A stretch of DNA of 64,000 bases, from contig JBKEHH010000003.1 of the NCBI GenBank assembly GCA_046710535.1, forward strand, positions 251,301-315,300, read 5' to 3'. Positions 45,025-55,227 of this stretch are shown here, piece after piece. The notes beneath the pieces were generated by a model. The model saw nothing but the letters and a program-made list of their open reading frames with translations. It was not told where the DNA came from and did not search any database. Source of the stretch: CAWVSB01 sp046710535 (GTDB lineage Bacteria > Pseudomonadota > Gammaproteobacteria > Pseudomonadales > CAWVSB01). The position numbers and the translations under genes are program-made. Position 1 is the first letter of the stretch. Every line of letters starts with the position of its first letter.

Positions 45025-45482
45025 GGTGAAATCTCTTGAGGAATATTTGCCACTTTTTCTGCCGCCGCAGCCATCGCTTCAAGGCGCTCTAGACTTCTAG
45101 GCCAGCAACCCTGTAACTTATTTTGATGACAGAAATTGTCGGCTGCATCACTGGCACTTATTAAACCTTGATGAACGCCTGCTGCAACAATATAACTGGC
45201 GATACCATTATCTAAAACGTAGGCAATGCCAATATCATCAGCGGACAAGGCGTTTTCTTTGACCCAATTTTGCGCATCTCGCTGCACGCTAAATTCAGCC
45301 AATTGCACAGTATATAAATCGCTTAAATCTACACCGCTAACTGATTCGGATTTGTAACCTAACTGTTCTACAGATATTTTCGGGGCTGCGTTTATAGGCC
45401 CACCCGGCAGACTATAAGGGTCTGTCGCCAGTGATTTGCTAGTCAATAAAACTAAGGCTAATAGTACGATATTTTTTTTCAT
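45021..45482 (-). CDS. exported SPOR-like protein of unknown function
   Basis: The 153-aa product (start ATG at 45482) has a signal peptide (MKKNIVLLALVLLTSKSLA) and a periplasmic region. One segment there resembles a SPOR peptidoglycan-binding repeat (YTVQLAEFSVQRDAQNWVKE, then YIVAAGV). Two cysteines occur near the C-terminus (NFCHQ and QGCWP). Peptidoglycan binding is inferred. It is co-transcribed with hemF and aroE, with overlap to aroE. The frame extends 13 codons upstream without support. Confidence 0.65.
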   Translation of the reverse strand: MKKNIVLLALVLLTSKSLATDPYSLPGGPINAAPKISVEQLGYKSESVSGVDLSDLYTVQLAEFSVQRDAQNWVKENALSADDIGIAYVLDNGIASYIVAAGVHQGLISASDAADNFCHQNKLQGCWPRSLERLEAMAAAAEKVANIPQEISP

Positions 45483-45507
45483 AACAATTGGACAAGCCAT
45501 GGCCACT

Positions 45508-46413
45508 TTATATCCAGTCACGCGGGGCTAAATAATTATCATATAAATTCGCCTCTGGACTGTCTGCTATTGGCTGCCAGTTATATTCCCACCGAGCTAA
45601 TGGTGGCAATGACATTAAAATAGATTCTGTTCTGCCGCCACTTTGCAATCCAAACAAGGTCCCACGGTCGAACACCAAGTTAAACTCTACGTAGCGACCG
45701 CGGCGATATAGCTGAAAATCTCTTTCGCGCTCAGCATATGGCATGCCTTTGCGCTTATGTAGAATCGGCCGGTAGGCATTGATAAAGCTGTTACCCACCG
45801 ACTGTATATAGCCAAAGCTAGCCTCGAAATCCAACTCATTAAAATCATCAAAAAATAAACCACCAACGCCGCGAGTCTCATCCCGATGTTTTAAGTAAAA
45901 ATATTCATCACACCATTTCTTAAAACGGGGATAAATGTCATCGCCAAATGGCGCACAGGCATCATTTGCTGTTTGATGCCAATGCAAGCAATCTTCTTCA
46001 AACGGATAATAAGGCGTTAAATCGTAACCGCCGCCGAACCACCACACCGGTTCTATGCCTTCTTTTTCCGCCACGAACAGTCGGACATTAGCATGTGCGG
46101 TAGGTGCGTAAGGGTTTTTGGGGTGCAACACTAAACTCACCCCCATGGCTTTAAAACTCCCACCAGTTAACTCAGGGCGATGTGCCGTAGCAGACGCGGG
46201 CAGAGTGTCACCATGTATCATGGAGAAATTCACCCCACCTTTTTCAATCACGGCGCCATCGTCCATTACACGTGTTCTACCGCCACCGCCGCCAGGTCTT
46301 TGCCAGCTGTCTTCAACAAACTTAGCCTGACCGTCCTCAGCCTCTATTTGTTGACAAATATCATCTTGCAATTGCTTTAGGTATTGCTCAACAGCATCTA
46401 TATTTAGTGACAT
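45508..46413 (-). CDS. hemF: oxygen-dependent coproporphyrinogen III oxidase
   Basis: HemF decarboxylates coproporphyrinogen III to protoporphyrinogen IX using O2, in haem synthesis. The 301-aa protein carries GGGGRTRVM, the active-site region RLFVAEKEGIEPVWWFGGGY, HRDETRGVGGLFFDDF and YVEFNLVFDRGTLFGL. Length is normal. Confidence 0.97.
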   Translation of the reverse strand: MSLNIDAVEQYLKQLQDDICQQIEAEDGQAKFVEDSWQRPGGGGGRTRVMDDGAVIEKGGVNFSMIHGDTLPASATAHRPELTGGSFKAMGVSLVLHPKNPYAPTAHANVRLFVAEKEGIEPVWWFGGGYDLTPYYPFEEDCLHWHQTANDACAPFGDDIYPRFKKWCDEYFYLKHRDETRGVGGLFFDDFNELDFEASFGYIQSVGNSFINAYRPILHKRKGMPYAERERDFQLYRRGRYVEFNLVFDRGTLFGLQSGGRTESILMSLPPLARWEYNWQPIADSPEANLYDNYLAPRDWI

Positions 46414-46426
46414 AAAGTTCTCTTTC

Positions 46427-46990
46427 TTAACCAGGCCGAATAACTTGGTCAGTAATCAGGTTTCTAATTGTTGACGGCTTTTCAGCGCCACCTACTGGCC
46501 CCTCTAATATGCCATCTAATTGATCGCCAAAATAGTGTCTAATTGACATGCTATTTAATGCTGGCGGCTTACCGCTGGGGTTAGCGGAAGTTGATACTAT
46601 TGGACCGCCAAAGGCATGGCATAATGCTTTAACGGTCGGATGGGCACTAACTCTAACGGCAACTGTTGCAAACTCGCCAACTATCCAGGCTGGGAGTAAA
46701 TTGCCGTGGGGAACCAACCAGGTATTTGGCCCCGGCCAAGACTCTGCTAGCTTTTGCCGCTGCTCAGTCGTTATGCACTCAAGTAACTGCTCGAACACCT
46801 CAATAGTATCAGCAATAAGTATTAGCCCTTTGTTTACGGGCCTACTTTTCAGCGCTAGCAGTCGCCTAACCGCGCTTTCATTAAAGGGGTCACAGCCCAA
46901 GCCCCAAACGGCCTCAGTAGGGTAGGCGATTACCCCACCGGCATGGATAGCCCGCGCTACTAATTCAATCTCTGAAGACGAATAAGCCAT
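46427..46990 (-). CDS. tsaC: threonylcarbamoyl-AMP synthase
   Basis: TsaC makes threonylcarbamoyl-AMP for the t6A37 modification of tRNAs reading ANN codons. The 187-aa YrdC-domain protein has GGVIAYPTEAVWGLGCDP, LKSRPVNKGLILIA and STSANPSGKPP. It is the short form without the Sua5 domain. It lies between hemF and dprA. Confidence 0.96.
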   Translation of the reverse strand: MAYSSSEIELVARAIHAGGVIAYPTEAVWGLGCDPFNESAVRRLLALKSRPVNKGLILIADTIEVFEQLLECITTEQRQKLAESWPGPNTWLVPHGNLLPAWIVGEFATVAVRVSAHPTVKALCHAFGGPIVSTSANPSGKPPALNSMSIRHYFGDQLDGILEGPVGGAEKPSTIRNLITDQVIRPG

Positions 46991-47153
46991 TGCTACTGGA
47001 ACTTCGCCTTAGTCACTGATAGGCAACTATCTGACGCTACTAAAATTTCAACAAAAGAGGTGATCATTGGGCGTTCCAAACAGGTTGAAAAGGCCGCAGG
47101 CTAGCGAACTAGCCATACAGTTGCAAGTGACGAGCAGCACCCATGTTAACGTT

Positions 47154-48281
47154 CTATCGACGCTGATAGCCACCACTAACCGCGATCACACAATCTAGTA
47201 ACTCAAGCTCTAACATATAGCTACTCAACTCATAAACTGGCAGCGCTAGACGGCCACTTAACTCATCCGGACTGATTGGATTATAGCCCATTGCCTGGAC
47301 TATACGGGCCAACTTTTTCGGTAGCTTAAGTGCTGCGCTACTAAGCTCTACCTGCTGTTCAGATGAGGTATATTCCCCCAAACTCGCCTTCAGTTCGCTC
47401 AGAATGTCTCCTACCGTCTCAACTAACACTGCGCCTTGGCGAATTAATGAATGGCAGCCGCGTGTTCTAGGGTTGTGAATAGACCCGGGAATGGCAAACA
47501 CTTCACGGTTATATTCCATCGCTAGTTTGGCAGTAATTAGTGAGCCGCTTTTTAACGCCGCCTCTACTACCAGCACGCCACAAGATAAACCGGCAATAAT
47601 ACGATTACGCCGAGGGAAATGACCTGGTCGTGGCTCGGTCATTGGTAAATACTCACTAACTAATACGCCATGGCGCTGAATGTCTTGCGCTAGCGCGTGA
47701 TGCCTTAGCGGATAAATCACATCAACCCCGCTACCCAGCACTGCACAAGTATCACCCCCGCCAGCAATAGCACCACAATGGGCGCTGCCGTCTACGCCTA
47801 ATGCCATGCCGCTGGTTATCGTAATGCCGCTGACGGCCAGCTCTTTGGCAAACGCCTGCGCCAGCGCAATACCATCATGGCTAGCATTACGACTGCCGAC
47901 AATAGCAATCTGAGGCTCATGCAAAACGGCTAATTTACCTTTGGTATATAGCATGGCGGGGGGATCATCGATCATCGCTAACCTTGTCGGATAATTATCT
48001 CCGCCAAAAACAATAGGCGTGATGTTTTGCTCGAGCATCTGCTCCCAGCTTCGCTCAGCCTTATCCCACTGCTCATTATTAGCGGCAGCCTTAGCACAAG
48101 ACTTTATTCTATTGACAGCTGCTCGCTTCAAGCCAAGTTGCAGCAGCTCTTCTGCCGGCGCCTCGATAGCATGTTGCGGGTCCGCATAATGTTGCGCTAA
48201 ACGCAGCATTGATTGACTACCGATACCTGGAGTTGAATTAATAAAGTGCCAATAAAAGAGGGAAGATTGCATAAGACTCAT
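47154..48281 (-). CDS. dprA: DNA-processing protein DprA
   Basis: DprA loads RecA onto single-stranded DNA during natural transformation. The 375-aa protein has the Rossmann-like core with IVGSRNASHDG, SGMALGVDGSAH and RNRIIAGLSCG, and a C-terminal winged-helix domain (about residues 305-375). It follows lysM and precedes tsaC. A GGCGGC/GCCGCC hairpin without T-run lies between lysM and dprA (48299-48318). Confidence 0.95.
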   Translation of the reverse strand: MSLMQSSLFYWHFINSTPGIGSQSMLRLAQHYADPQHAIEAPAEELLQLGLKRAAVNRIKSCAKAAANNEQWDKAERSWEQMLEQNITPIVFGGDNYPTRLAMIDDPPAMLYTKGKLAVLHEPQIAIVGSRNASHDGIALAQAFAKELAVSGITITSGMALGVDGSAHCGAIAGGGDTCAVLGSGVDVIYPLRHHALAQDIQRHGVLVSEYLPMTEPRPGHFPRRNRIIAGLSCGVLVVEAALKSGSLITAKLAMEYNREVFAIPGSIHNPRTRGCHSLIRQGAVLVETVGDILSELKASLGEYTSSEQQVELSSAALKLPKKLARIVQAMGYNPISPDELSGRLALPVYELSSYMLELELLDCVIAVSGGYQRR

Positions 48282-48332
48282 CCTTGAGTGAACTATAGGC
48301 GGCCATCCTAGCCGCCCGTCTAGAGTTTAATA

Positions 48333-49361
48333 TTATGGTCTGAAAACAGGGTCTCCGACGGCAACATCTTGATCTACTGTCAAGACAAGCGCATAACCCA
48401 ATTTCTCATCTACTTTGAAAAACATTAACAAGCCTGCTTTATCATTGGGCAACTGCACCAGCTCTTCTGCAACGGGGTCATAAACATTTTCTCCCTTGCG
48501 ATAGATTTGCAAGACATTACCGGCCTCTATTCCTTCTCGCTGTCCTAAATTAATAATGACTACATTCATCGGGCCAATTTGCGACACACCGCCCTCTACT
48601 GCCATAATTTCGCCAGCAACAAACTTTTCCGGCTTGCTTGGCTGAAAAAAAGCACGCACCGGCTCATCAATTGTCGGTAATAAGGTATCGCCTTGCTTTA
48701 TCTCGCTATGAGTGCGATTAACCATTAAGCGAGCAATATCGTTACTAACCGATATCAATCGACTTTCACCAACGGCGGTAGCCTGAATACCCAAAAGCTC
48801 ACCTGTTTCAGGGTCAGTAAAAACCTCTCCCTCACGGAATATGCCATAAACTTTGTTATCGCCGCTGAAATCACCACGACCAAAAATTTCATCGCCGGCA
48901 CCGGCAATAATACGACGTTTAGTGCCAGCCATCACATAAGGCGCACCTTCCATTTCTTCCGGCTCTACAAAACGGCTATCACGCATAAAAGCGTGTATTT
49001 CTTCCAGCGGAATTGCCGGGATTGCTGGGTCTAACTCTGTGATGCCGACAGTTGGCGACAATTTCACGGTATTCGCTGCCATGCCACGGTTTAAACGTAA
49101 GGCAGGCTGCCCATCAACATAAACCAAACTTAGTGAGTCCCCGGGGTAAATTTTATGAGGGTTTTCTATCTGTGGGTTAACCTGCCAAATTTCCGGCCAT
49201 TCCCAAGGGTTGGCCAAAAACATCCCAGAGATATCCCAAAGTGTGTCGCCCTTTTTAACCTCATAAAAATCTGGATGGCCGTATTTCATTTCCAGCGCAG
49301 ACACCACAGATGAGAGCATCAATAATGACGCCGCAAATAATGACAATACCCATTTTTTCAT
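48333..49361 (-). CDS. LysM-domain exported protein
   Basis: The 342-aa product has a signal peptide (MKKWVLSLFAASLLMLSSVV) and an N-terminal LysM peptidoglycan-binding domain (YEVKKGDTLWDISGMF to YPGDSLSL). A long beta-rich region follows, without known catalytic motif. ATG at 49361 is preceded by AAGGAAAG. It is the PA0020-type gene located upstream of dprA and divergent from def. A role in cell-wall binding is likely; its exact function is unknown. Confidence 0.88.
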   Translation of the reverse strand: MKKWVLSLFAASLLMLSSVVSALEMKYGHPDFYEVKKGDTLWDISGMFLANPWEWPEIWQVNPQIENPHKIYPGDSLSLVYVDGQPALRLNRGMAANTVKLSPTVGITELDPAIPAIPLEEIHAFMRDSRFVEPEEMEGAPYVMAGTKRRIIAGAGDEIFGRGDFSGDNKVYGIFREGEVFTDPETGELLGIQATAVGESRLISVSNDIARLMVNRTHSEIKQGDTLLPTIDEPVRAFFQPSKPEKFVAGEIMAVEGGVSQIGPMNVVIINLGQREGIEAGNVLQIYRKGENVYDPVAEELVQLPNDKAGLLMFFKVDEKLGYALVLTVDQDVAVGDPVFRP

Positions 49362-49551
49362 CAGACTTTCCTTTTTGCTTCTAATCTGTCGTGCCAAATA
49401 TGATAATACTGCATGAAGCCTTTTTGCTCGACACTCTGTATACTATAGCACTTGACATGAAAATAACCGGTTTTGAGGTTAATTTCTTCTTAGTTCTCAT
49501 CATCTTAGCAGGCCAAGTTAGCCTTATACTAGAAGTACATCACAAAGCGTA

Positions 49552-50061
49552 ATGACCAGATTAAACATATTAGAATTTCCTGACCCTAAATTAAGAACTA
49601 AGGCCGTGCCGGTTGAATTAGTTGATGACGGGGTTAAAGCCCTTGTCAAAGACATGTTTGAAACCATGTATGACGCCCAAGGCATTGGTCTCGCTGCTAC
49701 TCAAGTGGATGTTCACCAGCGTATTATCGTGATGGACTTATCCGAAGAAGGCGATGCACCAAGGGTATTTATCAACCCCGAAATCACCATCCTGTCGCCA
49801 GATTTACGCGAACATGACGAAGGCTGTCTATCCGTTCCCGGTTACTATGAGACAGTTGAGCGCCCAGCGCATGTAAAAATAAATGCCCTCGACGAAAACG
49901 GCGATGCCTTTGAAATAGACGCGGATGAAATGCTCGCGACCTGCATTCAACATGAAATAGATCACCTTGAAGGTAAACTGTTTGTAGACTACATTTCTGG
50001 CCTAAAGCGCAGCCATATTCGCAAAAAACTAGAAAAACAGCACAAGCAACAGCGTAACTAG
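49552..50061 (+). CDS. def: peptide deformylase
   Basis: Def removes the formyl group from new proteins' first methionine using a metal. The 169-aa protein has motif 1 GIGLAATQ, motif 2 EGCLSVP and motif 3 HEIDHLEG, with the Cys and two His metal ligands present. It is 1 bp from fmt, forming the def-fmt operon. Confidence 0.97.
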   Translation: MTRLNILEFPDPKLRTKAVPVELVDDGVKALVKDMFETMYDAQGIGLAATQVDVHQRIIVMDLSEEGDAPRVFINPEITILSPDLREHDEGCLSVPGYYETVERPAHVKINALDENGDAFEIDADEMLATCIQHEIDHLEGKLFVDYISGLKRSHIRKKLEKQHKQQRN

Positions 50062-50062
50062 A

Positions 50063-51040
50063 ATGACCACAAACGCCCATAGCCTTCGCATTGTTTTTGC
50101 TGGTACGCCTGAGTTTTCAGCTCAGCATCTCAAGTATTTAATTGACTACGGTCATAATATTGTTGGCGTCTATACTCAGCCCGACCGCCCAGGTAAACGG
50201 GGTAAAAAACTTCTTCCCAGCCCAGTTAAACAAACTGCGACAGATCATCAGCTGCCTATTTATCAGCCGATTGACTTTAAATCAGCACAATCACTGCAAC
50301 AGTTAGCCGAACTAAATGCCGACGTTATGGTAGTAGTCGCTTATGGCTTACTGCTACCCCAGGCGGTACTAGACACTCCAAAATTTGGCTGCATCAACGT
50401 GCATGCATCTATTTTACCTCGCTGGCGTGGAGCAGCCCCTATAGAAAGAGTCATTGAGGCTGGAGATAAACAAACCGGTATCACCATTATGCAAATGGAT
50501 GCTGGTTTAGATACTGGCGCCATGTTGGCAAAAGTTTACTGCGGCATAACGGCAGTCGACACCGGCGATAGCCTGCGTGAAAAGCTAGCAAGTAGAGGAT
50601 TTACTGCATTAGTGCAAACGCTAGCAGATATTGCCAATGATGAAGTGCAGGCTGAAATACAAGACGATAGCTTAAGCACCTATGCGCGCAAGCTAAGCAA
50701 ACATGAAGCCGCTATCGATTGGACTCAAAGCAGCATTGCTATCGCACTAAGAATCCGTGCATTTAACTCTGCTAATGTCGCCTATAGTGACTTACCCTCT
50801 GATAAAACTATTGAGCGAGTCAGAATTTGGCAAGCCGCCCCCAATGATGACAGCCACCATGAAACTCCGGGCACTATTATTAAAGTAGACAAAAAGTCGA
50901 TTCATGTTGCCTGCGGCGTAGGAGTATTAGCTATAGAGTTACTGCAGTTGCCAGGCGGCAAAGTACTGGACGCTGCGGCAATTTTAAATGGCAGGTCGAG
51001 CTGGTTTGAAGCAGGTATAGCATTTGAGTCTAACCCATAA
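50063..51040 (+). CDS. fmt: methionyl-tRNA formyltransferase
   Basis: Fmt formylates initiator Met-tRNA from 10-formyl-tetrahydrofolate. The 325-aa protein has FAGTPEFSAQHL, the substrate site INVHASILPRWRGAAPI with the catalytic Asn-His, and MDAGLDTGAML with the catalytic Asp. A C-terminal OB-fold follows. It overlaps rsmB by one base. Confidence 0.97.
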   Translation: MTTNAHSLRIVFAGTPEFSAQHLKYLIDYGHNIVGVYTQPDRPGKRGKKLLPSPVKQTATDHQLPIYQPIDFKSAQSLQQLAELNADVMVVVAYGLLLPQAVLDTPKFGCINVHASILPRWRGAAPIERVIEAGDKQTGITIMQMDAGLDTGAMLAKVYCGITAVDTGDSLREKLASRGFTALVQTLADIANDEVQAEIQDDSLSTYARKLSKHEAAIDWTQSSIAIALRIRAFNSANVAYSDLPSDKTIERVRIWQAAPNDDSHHETPGTIIKVDKKSIHVACGVGVLAIELLQLPGGKVLDAAAILNGRSSWFEAGIAFESNP

Positions 51041-52356
51041 TGGCTAATAAACGCCAAGCTGTTACCAATCCCCGCGCGGTCGCTGCGCAAGTGTTAGCAG
51101 AGCTCATTAGCAGAGGTAAGTCCCTCGCCGTATTACTGCCTCCAGCGGTCGAACGTATTGATGAAAAAGATCGTGGTCTACTACAAGAACTTTGCTATGG
51201 GGTAGCGCGCTTATCACCACAATTATCTGGCGTTATCGACCAGCTGCTGAAAAAGCCACTGCGAGAAAAAGATACTGATATATATGCACTGCTATTAATA
51301 GGCGCCTACCAGCTAAGCCATATGCGCGTGCCAGATCACGCCGCTATGTCTGAAACAGTAGAAGCCGCGAAACAACTCAATAAAATTTGGGCCAAAGGTT
51401 TTATCAACGGAGTATTAAGGCAATATAGCCGCCGCCGAGAAATTTTAGAAAACAACTTAAGCAATGCAGCTACTAATGCCCACCCGCAATGGCTGTTCGA
51501 CGAAATAGAACTACATTGGCCGGATCATTCAACTCAGATTACTGCAGCGAATAACTCTCCAGGCCCAATGACCGTTCGGGTCAACACCAGGCATCAAAGT
51601 AGAGACGAATACCTAAAACACTTAAGCGCCTCAGGTATAACAGCTAGCGCATGCCTTTACGCTGACACCGGCATTAACCTCGATGAAGCCATCGATGTGA
51701 ATCTTCTGCCTGGTTTTATTGATGGCCATTGCAGCGTGCAAGATGAATCAGCGCAGCTTTCTGCTAACTTGGTACTACAAAACAAGCCAAAGAAAATTCT
51801 TGATGCTTGCTGTGCTCCAGGAGGAAAAACTGGCCACATACTTGAAGCATCAACAATCGATATAACGCTTGATGCCATCGATATAGAAGCAACCCGCCTA
51901 GTACGCGTACAAGAAAATTTAGACCGACTTGAGGTTTCTGCTAACTTAATAACCGCCAATGCGGTGGATATTGATTCGTGGTGGGACGGCGATTTTTTTG
52001 ATGCCATATTGCTGGATGCGCCTTGCTCTGCAACCGGCGTTATCCGTAGAAATCCTGATATTAAAATGCTGCGCAAGCAAGAGGATATTGTTAAGCTGGC
52101 GGCATTGCAGCAATCGCTACTAAATGCTTTGTGGCAATGTGTAAAACCGGGTGGAATTTTAATTTATGCAACTTGCTCTATATTGCCGACAGAAAATGCA
52201 ACTAATATTGAATCATTTATTGCCGCGAACACAGATGCTAAAGAAACTATCATCACAGGAAACTGGGGCATCGCACAAGCCGTTGGCCGCCAAATTTTAC
52301 CAAGCTGTGACGGCCCCGACGGGTTTTACTATGCTTGCATTCAAAAACATGCCTAA
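51040..52356 (+). CDS. rsmB: 16S rRNA m5C967 methyltransferase
   Basis: RsmB methylates C967 of 16S rRNA with S-adenosylmethionine. The 438-aa protein has an N-terminal NusB-like domain (about 1-150) and a C-terminal methyltransferase domain. The catalytic motifs are LDACCAPGGKTGHILE (SAM site), LDAPCSATGVIRRNPD (catalytic Cys) and YATCSILPTEN (second Cys). It ends 36 bp before trkA. Confidence 0.96.
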   Translation: MANKRQAVTNPRAVAAQVLAELISRGKSLAVLLPPAVERIDEKDRGLLQELCYGVARLSPQLSGVIDQLLKKPLREKDTDIYALLLIGAYQLSHMRVPDHAAMSETVEAAKQLNKIWAKGFINGVLRQYSRRREILENNLSNAATNAHPQWLFDEIELHWPDHSTQITAANNSPGPMTVRVNTRHQSRDEYLKHLSASGITASACLYADTGINLDEAIDVNLLPGFIDGHCSVQDESAQLSANLVLQNKPKKILDACCAPGGKTGHILEASTIDITLDAIDIEATRLVRVQENLDRLEVSANLITANAVDIDSWWDGDFFDAILLDAPCSATGVIRRNPDIKMLRKQEDIVKLAALQQSLLNALWQCVKPGGILIYATCSILPTENATNIESFIAANTDAKETIITGNWGIAQAVGRQILPSCDGPDGFYYACIQKHA

Positions 52357-52392
52357 TTTTTCTTCCTTCTCGCCAAAAGGACTAGCAAGGCT

Positions 52393-53769
52393 ATGAACAT
52401 AATTATACTTGGAGCAGGGCAAGTTGGCGGCACACTAGCCGAAAACCTTGCAAGTGAGCGCAACGACATAACGCTAGTAGATACCGGCGCCGAGCGCTTG
52501 AAAGAACTACAAGACCGCCTTGATATAAACACTGTTACGGGACATGCCTCCCATCCAAATATACTACGCCAAGCCGGTGCTGATGACGCCGACATGATTA
52601 TTGCCGTCACCAGCAGCGACGAAATCAATATGGTTGGCTGCCAAATTGCTCACACTGTTTTTCGCACTCCTAAAAAAATCTGCCGTATTCGCTCTAGGTC
52701 ATATATCAACCAACCTGAGTTGTTTGATGCCAATCATATTCCTATCGACGTTATTATTAGCCCAGAAGAGCTAGTTACTCACTATATTTCAAGGCTGCTG
52801 GAAACACCCGGAGCCTTGCAAGTACTAGATTTTGCTGAAAGCCGAGCACAGCTAGTTGCGGTAAAAGCGTTTCATGGCGGCCCAATTGTTGGCCAGCAAT
52901 TAAAAGCCATTCGCTCACATATGCCAGGAGTGGACACACGGGTTGCCGCTATTTTTAGAAAAGATCGCGCGATTAAACCGACTGCTGAAACGGTAGTTGA
53001 AGTCGGCGATGAAGTCTTTTTTATTGCGGCACAAAAAAATATTCGCGCCGTAATGAGCGAATTAAGAAAGCTAGACAAACCCTACAAACGCATTATCATC
53101 GCCGGCGGCGGTAATATTGGTGAACGGCTGGCCAGAAAATTAGAGCGCAGCTTTAACGTAAAAATTATTGAGCGCAGCTATAAGCGTTGTCGTAGCCTGT
53201 CTGAAAGTTTGCGTAAAACTATTGTATTAAATGGCAGTGCATCTGATAAAGAATTACTGATTCAAGAAAATATTGAAGACTGCGATGTATTCCTAGCACT
53301 AACCAATGATGATGAAGCAAATATTATGTCGTCTTTACTAGCCAAGCGGCTGGGAGCAACCAAAGTTATCAGCATAATTACTAATCCTGCTTATGTAGAC
53401 TTAGTACAAGGTGGCGAAATAGATATCGCCCTATCACCCCAACAAATCACTATCGGTAGCTTGTTAACTCACGTTCGCCGCGGTGATGTAGCGAACGTGC
53501 ATTCACTAAGGCGTGGCGCAGCGGAAGCAGTGGAAATTATTGCCCACGGTGACGCGAGTAACTCTAAGGTAATAGGCCGTCGTTTAGATGAAATAGTTCT
53601 TCCTGAAGGTGTAACCATCGGCGCCATTGTTCGCGGCGAAAAAGTGCTCATTGCCCATCGCAATTTAGTAATGAAAACCAACGACCATGTGATTTTGTTC
53701 CTTGTCGATAAACAAAAAATTACTCAGGTCGAAAAGCAGTTCCAAGTTGGCCTAGGATTTTTCGGGTAA
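52393..53769 (+). CDS. trkA: Trk potassium transporter NAD-binding subunit TrkA
   Basis: TrkA gates the TrkH potassium channel from the cytoplasm. The 458-aa protein has two RCK units, each with a Rossmann motif: ILGAGQVGGTLAENL at the N-terminus and IAGGGNIGERLARKL near residue 235, plus TrkA-C domains. It is 6 bp before trkH. Confidence 0.97.
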   Translation: MNIIILGAGQVGGTLAENLASERNDITLVDTGAERLKELQDRLDINTVTGHASHPNILRQAGADDADMIIAVTSSDEINMVGCQIAHTVFRTPKKICRIRSRSYINQPELFDANHIPIDVIISPEELVTHYISRLLETPGALQVLDFAESRAQLVAVKAFHGGPIVGQQLKAIRSHMPGVDTRVAAIFRKDRAIKPTAETVVEVGDEVFFIAAQKNIRAVMSELRKLDKPYKRIIIAGGGNIGERLARKLERSFNVKIIERSYKRCRSLSESLRKTIVLNGSASDKELLIQENIEDCDVFLALTNDDEANIMSSLLAKRLGATKVISIITNPAYVDLVQGGEIDIALSPQQITIGSLLTHVRRGDVANVHSLRRGAAEAVEIIAHGDASNSKVIGRRLDEIVLPEGVTIGAIVRGEKVLIAHRNLVMKTNDHVILFLVDKQKITQVEKQFQVGLGFFG

Positions 53770-53775
53770 TACGCT

Positions 53776-55224
53776 ATGCGCATATCTGCTAGCTTTAGAG
53801 TTTTAGGCTTACTGTTAATGCTGTTTAGCTTAACGATGCTAGTGCCACTATTTGTGTCTTTAATCTATGAAGACGACGAACAGCTGAATTTTATATACTC
53901 GCTGCTGCTAACCCTTGGGGGCGGCATTTTGATTTGGCTACCCACCGCCAAACAAAAGCGGGACTTATCTACCCGTGATGGCTTTTTGATTACCTCGTTG
54001 TTTTGGACAGTGCTAGGCACATTTGGTGCTTTACCCTTTTACTTAACTGACACTTTGTCTCACAACGGCATTGACGCGATTTTCGAATCCATCTCTGGTC
54101 TAACAACCACTGGCGCTACGGTGTACACCGGCTTAGATAAGTTGCCTGAGTCAATTTTATTCTATCGTCAGTTTCTGCAATGGATTGGTGGCATTGGTAT
54201 TGTTGTTATCGCCGTTGCAATACTACCAATGCTAGGCGTTGGTGGCATGCAGCTTTATCGCGCCGAAACGCCTGGCCCGGTGAAAGACAACAAAATGACG
54301 CCGCGCATTACCTCTACCGCAAAAGCGCTGTTCTTACTTTATGTCACGTTAACCGCTATGTGCGCAGCCGCCTATTGGATTGCCGGCATGAGCGGTTTTG
54401 ATGCTATTTGCCATGCCTTTTCCACCATCGCTATTGGCGGTTTTTCAACTCACGACGCCAGCATGGGACATTTTGACAATCCACTGCTATGGATGTTATC
54501 TAGTATCTTTATGTTCGCCGCAGCGATTAACTTTGCCCATCATTTTTTTTGGTGGAACACCGGCTCGATCAAACATTACTTTAGAGATTCGGAAACCAAA
54601 TTTTATTCTTCTATTTTATTCCTCTGCATAGTCATCACCTGTGGCTACCTTTGTTACACTGGCACCTTCGACGCTAGCGATAGTATTTACCATGGTATCT
54701 TTCAGGCAGTGTCGATTACAACCACCACCGGCTATGTCACCACCGACTTTTCGATTTGGCCAGCATTTTTACCAATGATGCTACTACTGTGCGCAGTAAT
54801 GGGCGGCTGTGCCGGCTCTACCGGGGGTGGCGCTAAAGCGGTGCGAGTCATGCTGATTTTTAAGCAGGGCGCACGCGAGCTAAAACAACTAGTTCATCCC
54901 AATGCAGTCATCCCCTTAAAGCTCGGTAAAAATCGAGTGCCTGCCAGTGTGGTAAGCGCGGTATGGAGTTTTATGGCCGTCTATATGATGGCATTCCTTT
55001 TCATCATGTTACTGCTACAAGCAACCGGTTTAGATTATATAACGTCATTTTCAGCCACCGCTGGCACCATCAACAACCTAGGCCCAGGCCTTGGTGATGT
55101 CACTAGCCACTACGGTGACATTTCTAGTTTCGCCAAGCTGGTCTTATGCTTTTCGATGCTGCTTGGCCGACTAGAAATATTCACCTTGTTAGTACTGTTT
55201 ACGCCAACATTCTGGCGTCGCTAA
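53776..55224 (+). CDS. trkH: Trk potassium uptake channel TrkH
   Basis: The 482-aa inner-membrane protein has the four repeated pore units of the Trk/Ktr/HKT family. Selectivity-filter loops include GLTTTGATVYTG, TTTTGYVTTDFS and GGCAGSTGGGAKAVRV. With TrkA it imports potassium. The gene follows trkA closely. Confidence 0.97.
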   Translation: MRISASFRVLGLLLMLFSLTMLVPLFVSLIYEDDEQLNFIYSLLLTLGGGILIWLPTAKQKRDLSTRDGFLITSLFWTVLGTFGALPFYLTDTLSHNGIDAIFESISGLTTTGATVYTGLDKLPESILFYRQFLQWIGGIGIVVIAVAILPMLGVGGMQLYRAETPGPVKDNKMTPRITSTAKALFLLYVTLTAMCAAAYWIAGMSGFDAICHAFSTIAIGGFSTHDASMGHFDNPLLWMLSSIFMFAAAINFAHHFFWWNTGSIKHYFRDSETKFYSSILFLCIVITCGYLCYTGTFDASDSIYHGIFQAVSITTTTGYVTTDFSIWPAFLPMMLLLCAVMGGCAGSTGGGAKAVRVMLIFKQGARELKQLVHPNAVIPLKLGKNRVPASVVSAVWSFMAVYMMAFLFIMLLLQATGLDYITSFSATAGTINNLGPGLGDVTSHYGDISSFAKLVLCFSMLLGRLEIFTLLVLFTPTFWRR

Positions 55225-55227
55225 TCA

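Noticed and set aside
48299..48318. GGCGGC/GCCGCC hairpin between lysM and dprA as a terminator
   Set aside because: No T-run on either side; lysM and dprA are probably one transcript, so at most it is a processing or attenuation structure.
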